Shown piece by piece: positions 1-6,632 of a stretch of 10,376 nucleotides of DNA. A program made the position numbers and the translations under genes. This DNA comes from Gammaproteobacteria bacterium (lineage in GTDB: Bacteria; Pseudomonadota; Gammaproteobacteria; SMWH01): positions 1-10,376 of the forward strand of contig SMWH01000176.1 in assembly GCA_004357005.1 (NCBI GenBank), read 5' to 3'. Below the pieces are notes generated by a model. The model was not told the origin of the DNA. It did no database searches and was given only the letters and a program-made list of their open reading frames with translations. Position 1 is the first letter of the stretch. Each line of letters starts with the position of its first letter.

Positions 1-1
1 G

Positions 2-184
2 TTCCTGCGCAGCGATGCACTGGCCGTGGTCAGTCTTGAGGGCGAGACCTATGCGCTGCCGCGAGTGACCTCGGAAACGGGCGAGCGTTTTTCCGGGATC
101 GGCATCACCTTGAACAAGGACGGAGAGAGCGCCTCCCTGATGCGGGCCGATGAAACCGTCTTCAGCGGCTGCAAGAGTCGGTGA
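2..184 (+). CDS. MliC-like lysozyme inhibitor domain protein, 3' end only
   Basis: This is the last 60 codons of a gene that begins outside the window, read in the frame opening at base 2 and ending in TGA at 182-184. The fragment contains YALPRVTSETGERF, then ITLNKDGESASL, and a final Cys near the C-terminus. That order resembles the C-terminal half of the MliC/PliC family of C-type lysozyme inhibitors, which have a Ser-Gly-rich loop followed by a Lys-Gly loop that enters the lysozyme active site, and a disulfide-bonded terminal Cys. Known family members are periplasmic or outer-membrane lipoproteins that protect the cell wall from host lysozyme. The signal peptide and N-terminal half are not visible, so localisation cannot be judged. 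The stop codon lies inside the inverted repeat at 178-220. The gene converges on the operon ending at 247. Family assignment rests on motif resemblance only; another small beta-barrel protein is possible. Confidence 0.6.
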   Translation, partial: FLRSDALAVVSLEGETYALPRVTSETGERFSGIGITLNKDGESASLMRADETVFSGCKSR

Positions 185-220
185 CAGTACACTTTTTAGA
201 GATAAGTATACTGTCACCGA
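178..220. repeat. 12-bp perfect inverted repeat between convergent genes
   Basis: The arms TCGGTGACAGTA (178-189) and TACTGTCACCGA (209-220) are exact reverse complements around a 19-nt AT-rich loop. The left arm includes the stop codon of the upstream partial gene. The element sits between two convergent transcription units, so a hairpin here could act as a bidirectional transcript end. However, neither strand shows a T-tract after the stem, so it is not a classical intrinsic terminator. The AT-rich centre stands out against the GC-rich surroundings. A dispersed REP-like or transposase-associated hairpin is a second possibility. Confidence 0.6.
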
Positions 221-246
221 ATTAGGCTGGTCCCGGTTTTGTCGGG

Positions 247-3200
247 TCAGCTTATCGCGCGGGTGGCTTGCCAGGCACGGAAGCGCGGCAGCGAGCGATA
301 AACACCGAAGCCCGTCGCCACTACCAGCGCAACCACCGCCACCATGGTGATCGGTGCACCCAGCGGTCCGATCGCTGTCAGGACCATGAGGCCGCCGGCG
401 CCGATTCCAGCAAAGGCCGCCTGCCTTGGCACGCGGAACCGCGTTGAACCCAGCGCGAAGATGCCGGCCCACATCAACAATATACCGATCAGACCCAGCG
501 TTTCACCAAGCCGGTACCCGGACGCCGAGGTGTAGCCAATTCGCACGTACGGGTCTTCCGGCGTCTGGGTGGCGTAGAGTTTCTCGAACGCGAAATGGAT
601 GCCGCGTTGTGGCACGTTGATGCGCAGGGGCTGGCCGTACATCTCCAGTGCGTCAGCCGTGCGCTCCAGCGCCTGCCTGGCCACCACTTGTGGATACACG
701 GGTTGCCCGTCGAGCATGACATCCATGTTGGAGTCCGGCGCACGGTAGTCGGGGCCCTGGGGGAGAAACAGATCCCAGCGCGTATAGGTGACCACCATGT
801 CCGGCCGGGGCAGGTGCAGATCGACCGCACCGAAAAAACTCAACGCCCCGACCGGCGTGGCGTAGACAATTTCCACCGGGAATGTATTGGCGGAGTTGAT
901 CATCCGGATCAGCACGGTCTTGCCGTCGTTTGCACGCGCGGGCTTGGCCGGTTTGCCGTCCACGAACACCGACCAGATGTCCGAATCGGCAGGCAACTGC
1001 AGGCGCAGGAACTGCCGGCGGCTGTTGCGCACAGCAAGGGTTGCCGTCGTCACCGCCAACCCGTCCCGGGTGAAAAGCGTGGTATAGGCTGCGTGTTCCA
1101 CCGCGGCGACCTGCACGTCGATTTGCTCGTGCCGGGTGATCTGCAATTGCAGTCGCGCGGGCGGTGTAGTCTGCACATATTTGAAGGCCAGCAGGATCGG
1201 GTTGGTGGTCTTCAGGATCATCTGCTGCGGCAGTTCGCTGACCTCCAGCGCCGAGAGTTGCTCCGCGATGAGTGCCTGTATCTCCACCGCCGTCAATGCT
1301 TCGATGGCGATGCGCCCGTGTTCCACTTCGGCGCCAGCCACGTGCAGGGTGGGAACGACCGGGTCCGCGTCCGCATCGGTGAGGATCCGTTCGTAATTCA
1401 CTTCGATGCGGAACTGACCGGTCATCTCCTGGGTAAACTCCAGGACGATTCGCTGCCCGTTCTCGTCTTCGATCACATCGTGGGAGCGCAGGGACGGCCC
1501 GGTCACCCCCAGGATGTTCAGGTTCTTCGGGAGCAGCAGATCCAGCGCCATGATCGCGCCGGATTTAACGTCGATCTCCACGCTGGCTGCGCCCTTGAGG
1601 GTGACCTCGCCGATGGAAACGAGCGTGTCCACCTGGGCGTCGAACTTGCCCTGGGCCCGTTCCGGCGCCACGGTTTCCACCGTGAGCACCGGCGATGGGC
1701 TGACGTATTTATATGTATGCGCCACGCGCATGGTCAACGCGTTGCGGATGAAAGCCGGCAACTGGTTCTCGCCCACCCGGGTGATGTCGGCTTCCCCGGT
1801 GGGATTCAGGCTCAACTCGCTGCCGATCAACAGCGCCACCATGCCGCGCTGCCGGTGCAGGTCCCGTCCGGTCAGCAGCGGCACATCGATGGCCGTGGTG
1901 TCCGGTCCCAGCAGTTGTTCATAGAAAATATTGAGCGTGAACTCCCCGCGTACCTCCCGGTCCAGGAACACGGTAATGGTCTTGCGCGCACCGTTATCGC
2001 CGGCGGCCTCCGTCCAGTCGGACACGCCGCCGCTGGGCGCGATAATACGGTTTACTTCGGCGTGGGCCGGAAGTTCCAGGATCAGCGTGTTGGTTTCACC
2101 GTGTGTGATGTCATAGACGACGGTTCCGGCCACATGCAACACGCCTTCTTCCGCATAAACGGCGTGATACAGAACGGCGTTGGCCCGGGCTGCCGTGCGT
2201 AAATCCTCGGGCACCGCGTCCACCCAGTGCAGCGAAACAAGCTCCGTCAAGGGGACGAACACGGTCGCCTGTGTCGTGTCATCCTTTTCGGTCGTCACGA
2301 CATTGGCATTTGGTGAAACGGTGACTTCCTTGCGTCCCGGCAACGTCAGTTCGAACTGGGACACGGGAACTTTGGGGATGGATACATCCACCCGCGGTGG
2401 GCCGTCGGTCTGGATCACGGGTGTCTGGAAGCGCACGGTCACCGTGTGTGAACCGCGCCCCTGCAGCACCGTGGCAAAATGCCCGTCTTTTTCCAGTACT
2501 GTTGCAGCACTGCCGTCAACCCGGACATCGGCCAGCGTCACCGATACGGGCAGCAAGGGGATGGTGAGTTGTTCGCCGCTAAAGGCTTCCACTTGCAACT
2601 CGCCTTCCCAGATCACTGCCTCATTGATGAGTTTTCCCGTGTAACGTGCACGGGAGATGGCGTAGCCCTCCAGCGCCGGCACCCGCCAGGACACGAGGAT
2701 TCCGCTGGTGGCGGGCACGCTCGCGGTGACGAGGGTGCGGCCGTTCTGTTCCACTGTCTGCATGTTCATGCCCGGAACGATGGCCAGATCCACTCCCGTG
2801 GCGGGAAAATCCACGATCAGGTCTGTCGCCGCCGCGACCGGCACCGGCAGCGGCAATACGTATCCGGCCTCGGAACGTTGTGCGTCCACGCCGTATATCA
2901 ACTGCATGTTGTAGCGGCCCGATTTGGACGTGCTCCAGGCCAGACCGTCCGGTGTCTGCACCAGTTGTACGGGTTGACCGTCCACGGTGGCCGATTGCAG
3001 GGCCGCACCCGCCGGCAGCACCGGCACCAGCGTCCACTCGTCTTCAAATACCTGGATGGACAGGGTGACACTGATGCGCGCCGAAGACCGGTCCGCGTGA
3101 TCGATGACCTCAACGCGGATGCTGGAAGTGCCGACGGCGTGGGAAGCCGGCGCGGGTCGCGGGTCCTCATGCAGCAACTGCCACATCTGCTGATACACCG

Positions 3201-3321
3201 ACAGTGGCACGCGCACTTCTCCGCCATCGTCCACGGCGGGTAACAGTGTTTCCTCGGCCAATCCCTGGGCCGACGTTCCCTGGGCCAGCAGCAGGCCAGC
3301 CAATAACCATAGTGCTTTCAT
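247..3321 (-). CDS. Large exported, C-terminally membrane-anchored beta-repeat protein of unknown function
   Basis: The protein has 1024 aa. Residues 1-18 form a clear Sec signal peptide (MKALWLLAGLLLAQGTSA, then Gln-Gly). Residues 38-52 carry VPLSVYQQMWQLLHE, followed by a very long beta-rich ectodomain. A recurring unit of about 45-55 residues, roughly LP-x-L-x-x-V-x-VDG-x-P ... G-x-x-x-V-x-Y, is visible near 100-143, 253-299, 414-468, 596-644 and 772-821. Three hydrophobic stretches at about 941-957, 968-987 and 988-1007 would anchor the C-terminus in the inner membrane, leaving a short basic tail. There are no cysteines and no catalytic motif that I recognise. The ATG at 3321 is 3 nt after the VWA gene, with GAGGA 7 nt upstream, so it is the third gene of the sigma operon. 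Similar large proteins with VPYxxxxxLW-type starts and VDG repeats occur in other bacteria as hypothetical proteins. From context I infer a periplasmic partner of the VWA protein. The specific function is unknown. Confidence 0.9.
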   Translation of the reverse strand: MKALWLLAGLLLAQGTSAQGLAEETLLPAVDDGGEVRVPLSVYQQMWQLLHEDPRPAPASHAVGTSSIRVEVIDHADRSSARISVTLSIQVFEDEWTLVPVLPAGAALQSATVDGQPVQLVQTPDGLAWSTSKSGRYNMQLIYGVDAQRSEAGYVLPLPVPVAAATDLIVDFPATGVDLAIVPGMNMQTVEQNGRTLVTASVPATSGILVSWRVPALEGYAISRARYTGKLINEAVIWEGELQVEAFSGEQLTIPLLPVSVTLADVRVDGSAATVLEKDGHFATVLQGRGSHTVTVRFQTPVIQTDGPPRVDVSIPKVPVSQFELTLPGRKEVTVSPNANVVTTEKDDTTQATVFVPLTELVSLHWVDAVPEDLRTAARANAVLYHAVYAEEGVLHVAGTVVYDITHGETNTLILELPAHAEVNRIIAPSGGVSDWTEAAGDNGARKTITVFLDREVRGEFTLNIFYEQLLGPDTTAIDVPLLTGRDLHRQRGMVALLIGSELSLNPTGEADITRVGENQLPAFIRNALTMRVAHTYKYVSPSPVLTVETVAPERAQGKFDAQVDTLVSIGEVTLKGAASVEIDVKSGAIMALDLLLPKNLNILGVTGPSLRSHDVIEDENGQRIVLEFTQEMTGQFRIEVNYERILTDADADPVVPTLHVAGAEVEHGRIAIEALTAVEIQALIAEQLSALEVSELPQQMILKTTNPILLAFKYVQTTPPARLQLQITRHEQIDVQVAAVEHAAYTTLFTRDGLAVTTATLAVRNSRRQFLRLQLPADSDIWSVFVDGKPAKPARANDGKTVLIRMINSANTFPVEIVYATPVGALSFFGAVDLHLPRPDMVVTYTRWDLFLPQGPDYRAPDSNMDVMLDGQPVYPQVVARQALERTADALEMYGQPLRINVPQRGIHFAFEKLYATQTPEDPYVRIGYTSASGYRLGETLGLIGILLMWAGIFALGSTRFRVPRQAAFAGIGAGGLMVLTAIGPLGAPITMVAVVALVVATGFGVYRSLPRFRAWQATRAIS

Positions 3322-3324
3322 GAG

Positions 3325-5877
3325 TTAGTCCTCGTTCAGTGCGGCGGGCAGGAGTTTCCTGTACGCCGCGTATTCCAGCGCGGCCACGAGCATGTCGTAC
3401 TGCCCGGCATCCAGTTCACTGACGAACCGGGTCAGGCGTTGCTCGTCGGCCAGTAATTCAGCATCACTTTCCCAGCCCGCAACGGTCTCGCGCAGGCCGG
3501 CAATCAGGGCCAGGGCGTTGGTGAGTTCGGCGCGGGCCGCTGCCGCTTCACCGTTCGCCAGGTAACGGCCGGCGCGACGCGCGGCTTCGGCGGTTTCCAG
3601 GGCCACCAGGTTCTTGAGCACGTTGCGTTCCAGCGGGCCCTGCACGTGCCGCGCGGTATCGGCGTCGCCCAGTGACAGACTGGCACGGACAACCCCATTG
3701 CTCATCTGAACCAGGTCCTTGTAGCGGACCCGAACGTCGGCCACGGGGCCGGGGCCGTCCACCACCACATCCAGCAACACCACATGGCTTTCACCCGCAG
3801 CCATGCCGGGAATGACGATCTGGATGCCGTCTTCGTCTTCACGGCGATCCGTTTCGATTCCCCAGTTGCGCGACAGGCGTCGGTCGATGCTCTTTTCGGC
3901 TTCGCGCACGCGTTCGGCGTAGGCCTCATCGAGCCGGTAGGACCCGATGACATCCACCAGACGCACTCCCGGGGCAAGTTGAATTCGCAGACGCACGGCC
4001 CGCGCCACGGTGCGGCTGGCGGAATGCAGCTCGTGATCGATGAGTTGCGCGGCATCGGCCGGGACGGTGAGCGCACGCAGCCTTCCCTGCCCGGCCAATG
4101 CGATGGCATCCAGATCCGACCCGTTCACGCCCGCCAGCGTGACCAGGCTCACGGGCATGCCGGCGACGGCGCTCTGATGCACCAGAACCCCCAGGCTGCT
4201 CCGCGTTTCGGGCTCGATGCCATCGGCGGTCACCAGCACCACCAGGCTGGAACCCAGCACTGCGTTGGGATCGTCATCCGCCGCCAGGCGATCCACCGCC
4301 GTATCGAAGGCGTCAACAAGATTCAGGGTGTCGCCTTCGAGTTGGCCGTTGGCCAGTTGTTCGATGAAAGAAACCACGGTGCCGTGCCGGTAGTCGTTCG
4401 CCTGAACAACGGTTCCTCCCGGCACGCCCGCCACCGTGACTGAGAAACTGTCGCCCGTCTGGCGCTGTTCGTTCAGGGCCATCAGCAGTGCACGCAGTTG
4501 TTGGGCGGTGAAGGTATCCACCGTTTCGGGAAGATCCAGCACGACGGCCACGTTCATGGACGGGCGGTGTCCGCCCTGGCGTTCCGCCGCCTTCAATCCC
4601 ACCTGCAACTGCACCCGTGACGGCCCGTCCACCGCGATCTGTGTCGCGTGCAGGTACACTGCCAGTGCGGCATTGTGCGGCGCGTCAAAGGGCTGCACGG
4701 TACGTTCGAAAGTCGCGGTCAACGCTTCCGGATACTGCGTGCGCAACTGGGCTTCGAGCCGGCGCATGACCGGGTCACCCGGGAGGTAGGTGTTCGCCCA
4801 GTAACCCGTCGGTGGCTGGTAGTCGAGCCCATCGAGTCTGCGGAGTTCCGTGAGAAAGCGTTCCGCGAGGCGATCACCCTGCGTCACATAGGCACGGAGA
4901 TATCCGTCTGCAATCAAACCGCCGGCATCGAGTTTGTCTCCCGCTTCGGGTCCAGTTGACGGTTCCCGCCCATTCACCACTTTATCCGCGTAGGCGAGGT
5001 TTTTGCTCAGGTCGTCGATGGTTGCCACCCGCTCTTCCATTTCCTTTTTGAACCCTGCCGGCGTCTTGTTGGAGCGGCTCTTGGGTTTGGCGGCGCCGAG
5101 GTCCGATTCGGTGGTGACGAAGCCAGTCTTGCCCGGTTCGTCTGCGCGCGGCAGGCGCGCATCGGGCAAAAGTTCCGGCCGCAAGTCACGATAACGATCG
5201 CCGCTCTCGGTTCCTGCGGTTATCTTTTTTTGTTCGGCACCGCGGCGGCTCTGATCGCCCGGGGGCGTGGTAGGCGCCGCAGCCGGGTGCGCCGGTCTGC
5301 GTGCCGCGTGAGTTGTGCTGCTCCGGCCCGTTTCCTGTCCTTCTTCGGCGTCCAGATCGTCTTCCAGGCGCGCGCCTGTAACGACCAGTTCGTTGTTGGC
5401 GAACAGTGACTCGTCCCCGGCGAGCTGGCGGTTCAGTTGGCCGGCTGTCCCGGCGCCGGTTTCATGGGACTGAGCCATCTGAGGCTGTTTCGTCGAAGCC
5501 TCCCGATCTTCGCCACCGGTAAAGCGATAGGTGCCGTCACGATCATTCATCGTTTTGCTGTCTTCCAGTGTCTGGAGGCGGACCGAGGATGTTTTGTCTT
5601 CTTCAAAGGCTTCGAAATAGGATTCCGGCGACATGACGTCGTCAAAGGAACCAAACTGTTTGTAGCCGATGCCGAGCGCGGCAACGACCACGACCGCGGC
5701 GGCCAGGCCGGTGGCCCAGTTGCGATCGCGAAAACGATTCGGCACGTGGTCGGCGGTTTGTGCTTCGCGCACGCGCTTCAGGGTGTCCTGTACCAGGTGT
5801 TCCGGCGCGTCGTGGCGCGGGAGACCTTCCAGGGCCTTGTCGATGCGTTCCATATTTTCGTTTTTGCGTTCAGTCAT
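3325..5877 (-). CDS. Anti-sigma-like / YfbK-like von Willebrand factor A domain fusion protein
   Basis: The protein has 850 aa from the chosen ATG at 5877. Residues 1-50 are charged and contain LPRHDAPEHLVQDTLKRVREA, typical in style of the cytoplasmic end of anti-sigma factors, but without the His/Cys residues of zinc-binding ones. One transmembrane helix lies at about 54-71. A low-complexity linker (about 80-310) holds ELVVTGARLEDDLD at 163-176, resembling a TonB box. Residues 352-430 match the YfbK-style region before a VWA domain (YWANTYLPGDPVMRRLEAQL). The VWA domain spans about 438-605 and is followed by a beta region and a helical C-terminus (750-850). The MIDAS is degenerate: D448-L-P-E-T452 replaces DxSxS, while T517 and D552 may persist. 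An in-frame start at 5931 would lie well inside the sigma gene. The 5877 ATG overlaps the sigma stop by 8 nt and has GGAGA 5 nt upstream. I infer that it regulates the adjacent sigma factor. Confidence 0.85.
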   Translation of the reverse strand: MTERKNENMERIDKALEGLPRHDAPEHLVQDTLKRVREAQTADHVPNRFRDRNWATGLAAAVVVVAALGIGYKQFGSFDDVMSPESYFEAFEEDKTSSVRLQTLEDSKTMNDRDGTYRFTGGEDREASTKQPQMAQSHETGAGTAGQLNRQLAGDESLFANNELVVTGARLEDDLDAEEGQETGRSSTTHAARRPAHPAAAPTTPPGDQSRRGAEQKKITAGTESGDRYRDLRPELLPDARLPRADEPGKTGFVTTESDLGAAKPKSRSNKTPAGFKKEMEERVATIDDLSKNLAYADKVVNGREPSTGPEAGDKLDAGGLIADGYLRAYVTQGDRLAERFLTELRRLDGLDYQPPTGYWANTYLPGDPVMRRLEAQLRTQYPEALTATFERTVQPFDAPHNAALAVYLHATQIAVDGPSRVQLQVGLKAAERQGGHRPSMNVAVVLDLPETVDTFTAQQLRALLMALNEQRQTGDSFSVTVAGVPGGTVVQANDYRHGTVVSFIEQLANGQLEGDTLNLVDAFDTAVDRLAADDDPNAVLGSSLVVLVTADGIEPETRSSLGVLVHQSAVAGMPVSLVTLAGVNGSDLDAIALAGQGRLRALTVPADAAQLIDHELHSASRTVARAVRLRIQLAPGVRLVDVIGSYRLDEAYAERVREAEKSIDRRLSRNWGIETDRREDEDGIQIVIPGMAAGESHVVLLDVVVDGPGPVADVRVRYKDLVQMSNGVVRASLSLGDADTARHVQGPLERNVLKNLVALETAEAARRAGRYLANGEAAAARAELTNALALIAGLRETVAGWESDAELLADEQRLTRFVSELDAGQYDMLVAALEYAAYRKLLPAALNED

Positions 5878-6484
5878 CGGAGTCTCCGGGGCTTTGCTCC
5901 GTCCCTTCGTGCGCCGCAAGCATGTCGGCAAGTTTCAGCCGCGCCCGGCGCAGACGCGTCTTTACCGTGTTCTGGGAAACCCTGAGGATGGCGGCGACCT
6001 CTTTCAGTGGCAGGCTCTCGAGGGCTACCAACACCAGTACTTCACGCTGGGAAAAGGGCAATTGCATGATCGCGTCATCCAGCCAGGCTTTTGTCTCCGC
6101 AATTATCGCGATGTCCTCGGCGCGGGGCAGCGGGTCGGGCGGGTCCGGGAGTTCGTCGGTTGTGAAAAACTGCCGAAAGCGTTTCTGATCCCGCACGTGG
6201 TTGCGCAGGGTGTTGGCGGCAATCGTGAACACCCAGGGGCGTAACGGCCAGGATGGCCGGTAGCTGGGCGCCGACTGATGAATCTTCAGGAAGATGTCCT
6301 GGAACAGGTCCTCACGCAGTTGCGGACTCACCCCGCACCGCACCAGATAACCCCATACCGGCGCCCGGTAGGCGGCCATCAGCTCCGGGAAAGCGTCGGC
6401 ATCTCCCCGGGCGTGCCGGGGCAGCCATTGCCTTTCCGACAGTTCCACTATCCGGGAGTCCGCCCTCGCAGGTTCGCGGTTCAT
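5870..6484 (-). CDS. ECF-family RNA polymerase sigma factor
   Basis: The protein has 204 aa from the ATG at 6484. Sigma region 2 spans about 20-100: REDLFQDIFLKIHQ (57-70) is the core-binding 2.2 helix, and RPWVFTIAANTLRNHVR (82-98) covers regions 2.3-2.4, which contact the -10 element. An acidic, Pro-rich linker (110-125) leads to region 4 at about 142-185, with LPFSQREVLVLVALESLPLKEVAAIL and the helix-turn-helix end VSQNTVKTRLRRARLKL. Regions 1 and 3 are absent, as is usual for ECF sigmas (group 4), and the size is normal. An in-frame GTG at 6520 would add 12 residues, but it lies at the expected transcript start of the candidate promoter at 6527-6556. The ATG at 6484 is therefore preferred, though its ribosome site (GAG, 5 nt upstream) is weak. 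The gene heads the operon and is translationally coupled to the anti-sigma-like VWA protein. Its stimulus is not evident from the sequence. Confidence 0.93.
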   Translation of the reverse strand: MNREPARADSRIVELSERQWLPRHARGDADAFPELMAAYRAPVWGYLVRCGVSPQLREDLFQDIFLKIHQSAPSYRPSWPLRPWVFTIAANTLRNHVRDQKRFRQFFTTDELPDPPDPLPRAEDIAIIAETKAWLDDAIMQLPFSQREVLVLVALESLPLKEVAAILRVSQNTVKTRLRRARLKLADMLAAHEGTEQSPGDSDD

Positions 6485-6526
6485 CGCTACTCGTGCCTGT
6501 GCCCTTTCTCCAGTCTCCACACATAC

Positions 6527-6556
6527 TCAGTACACTCCACCCGCGAAAAAGTTTCA
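6527..6556 (-). promoter_or_regulatory. Candidate ECF-type promoter of the sigma operon
   Basis: Reading the minus strand, TGAAAC (6556-6551) is followed by a T-rich stretch. After a 15-16 nt gap comes GTGTACTGA, which supplies a possible -10 at about 6535-6529. TGAAAC-type -35 boxes followed by a T-run are common at ECF-dependent, often autoregulated, promoters. The site lies between the terminator of the upstream gene and the sigma start. It would start transcription near 6520. The assignment is by eye and there is no second site in the window to confirm a consensus. Confidence 0.45.
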
Positions 6557-6576
6557 GGAATACGGCAAGCAGACGG

Positions 6577-6606
6577 CAAAACGCCCCACCCGGGTGGGCG
6601 GGGCGT
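6577..6606 (-). terminator. Intrinsic terminator of the PGWG-repeat gene
   Basis: On the minus strand ACGCCCC (6606-6600) pairs with GGGGCGT (6587-6581), and the hairpin is followed directly by TTTT (6581-6578). The intervening bases include the palindrome CCCACCCGGGTGGG (6585-6598), giving an alternative, equally GC-rich stem. The hairpin starts 26 nt after the stop of the gene ending at 6633. It separates that gene from the sigma operon, which supports independent transcription of the two. Confidence 0.75.
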
Positions 6607-6632
6607 CAGGGATACGGCCGGGCCCGGCAAGC

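Noticed and set aside
178..220. Classical Rho-independent terminator between the convergent genes
   Set aside because: The stem is good but neither strand has a T-tract after it, and the loop is 19 nt. It is reported as an inverted repeat instead.
595..2202. Long plus-strand open frame (535 codons) opposite the 1024-aa gene
   Set aside because: It is antisense to a gene with a signal peptide, membrane helices and internal repeats. Its translation is rich in His, Arg, Gln and Asp with no domain pattern, as expected for a shadow frame in GC-rich DNA.
2479..3243. Plus-strand open frame of 254 codons antisense to the 5' part of the 1024-aa gene
   Set aside because: The composition is typical of an antisense frame (His/Arg/Gly-rich), there is no ribosome site, and the opposite strand carries the clear gene.
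5878..5931. Upstream in-frame start for the VWA protein at 5931
   Set aside because: It would overlap the sigma gene by about 60 nt and add a non-conserved-looking basic extension. The 5877 ATG has GGAGA at good spacing and the common short stop/start overlap.
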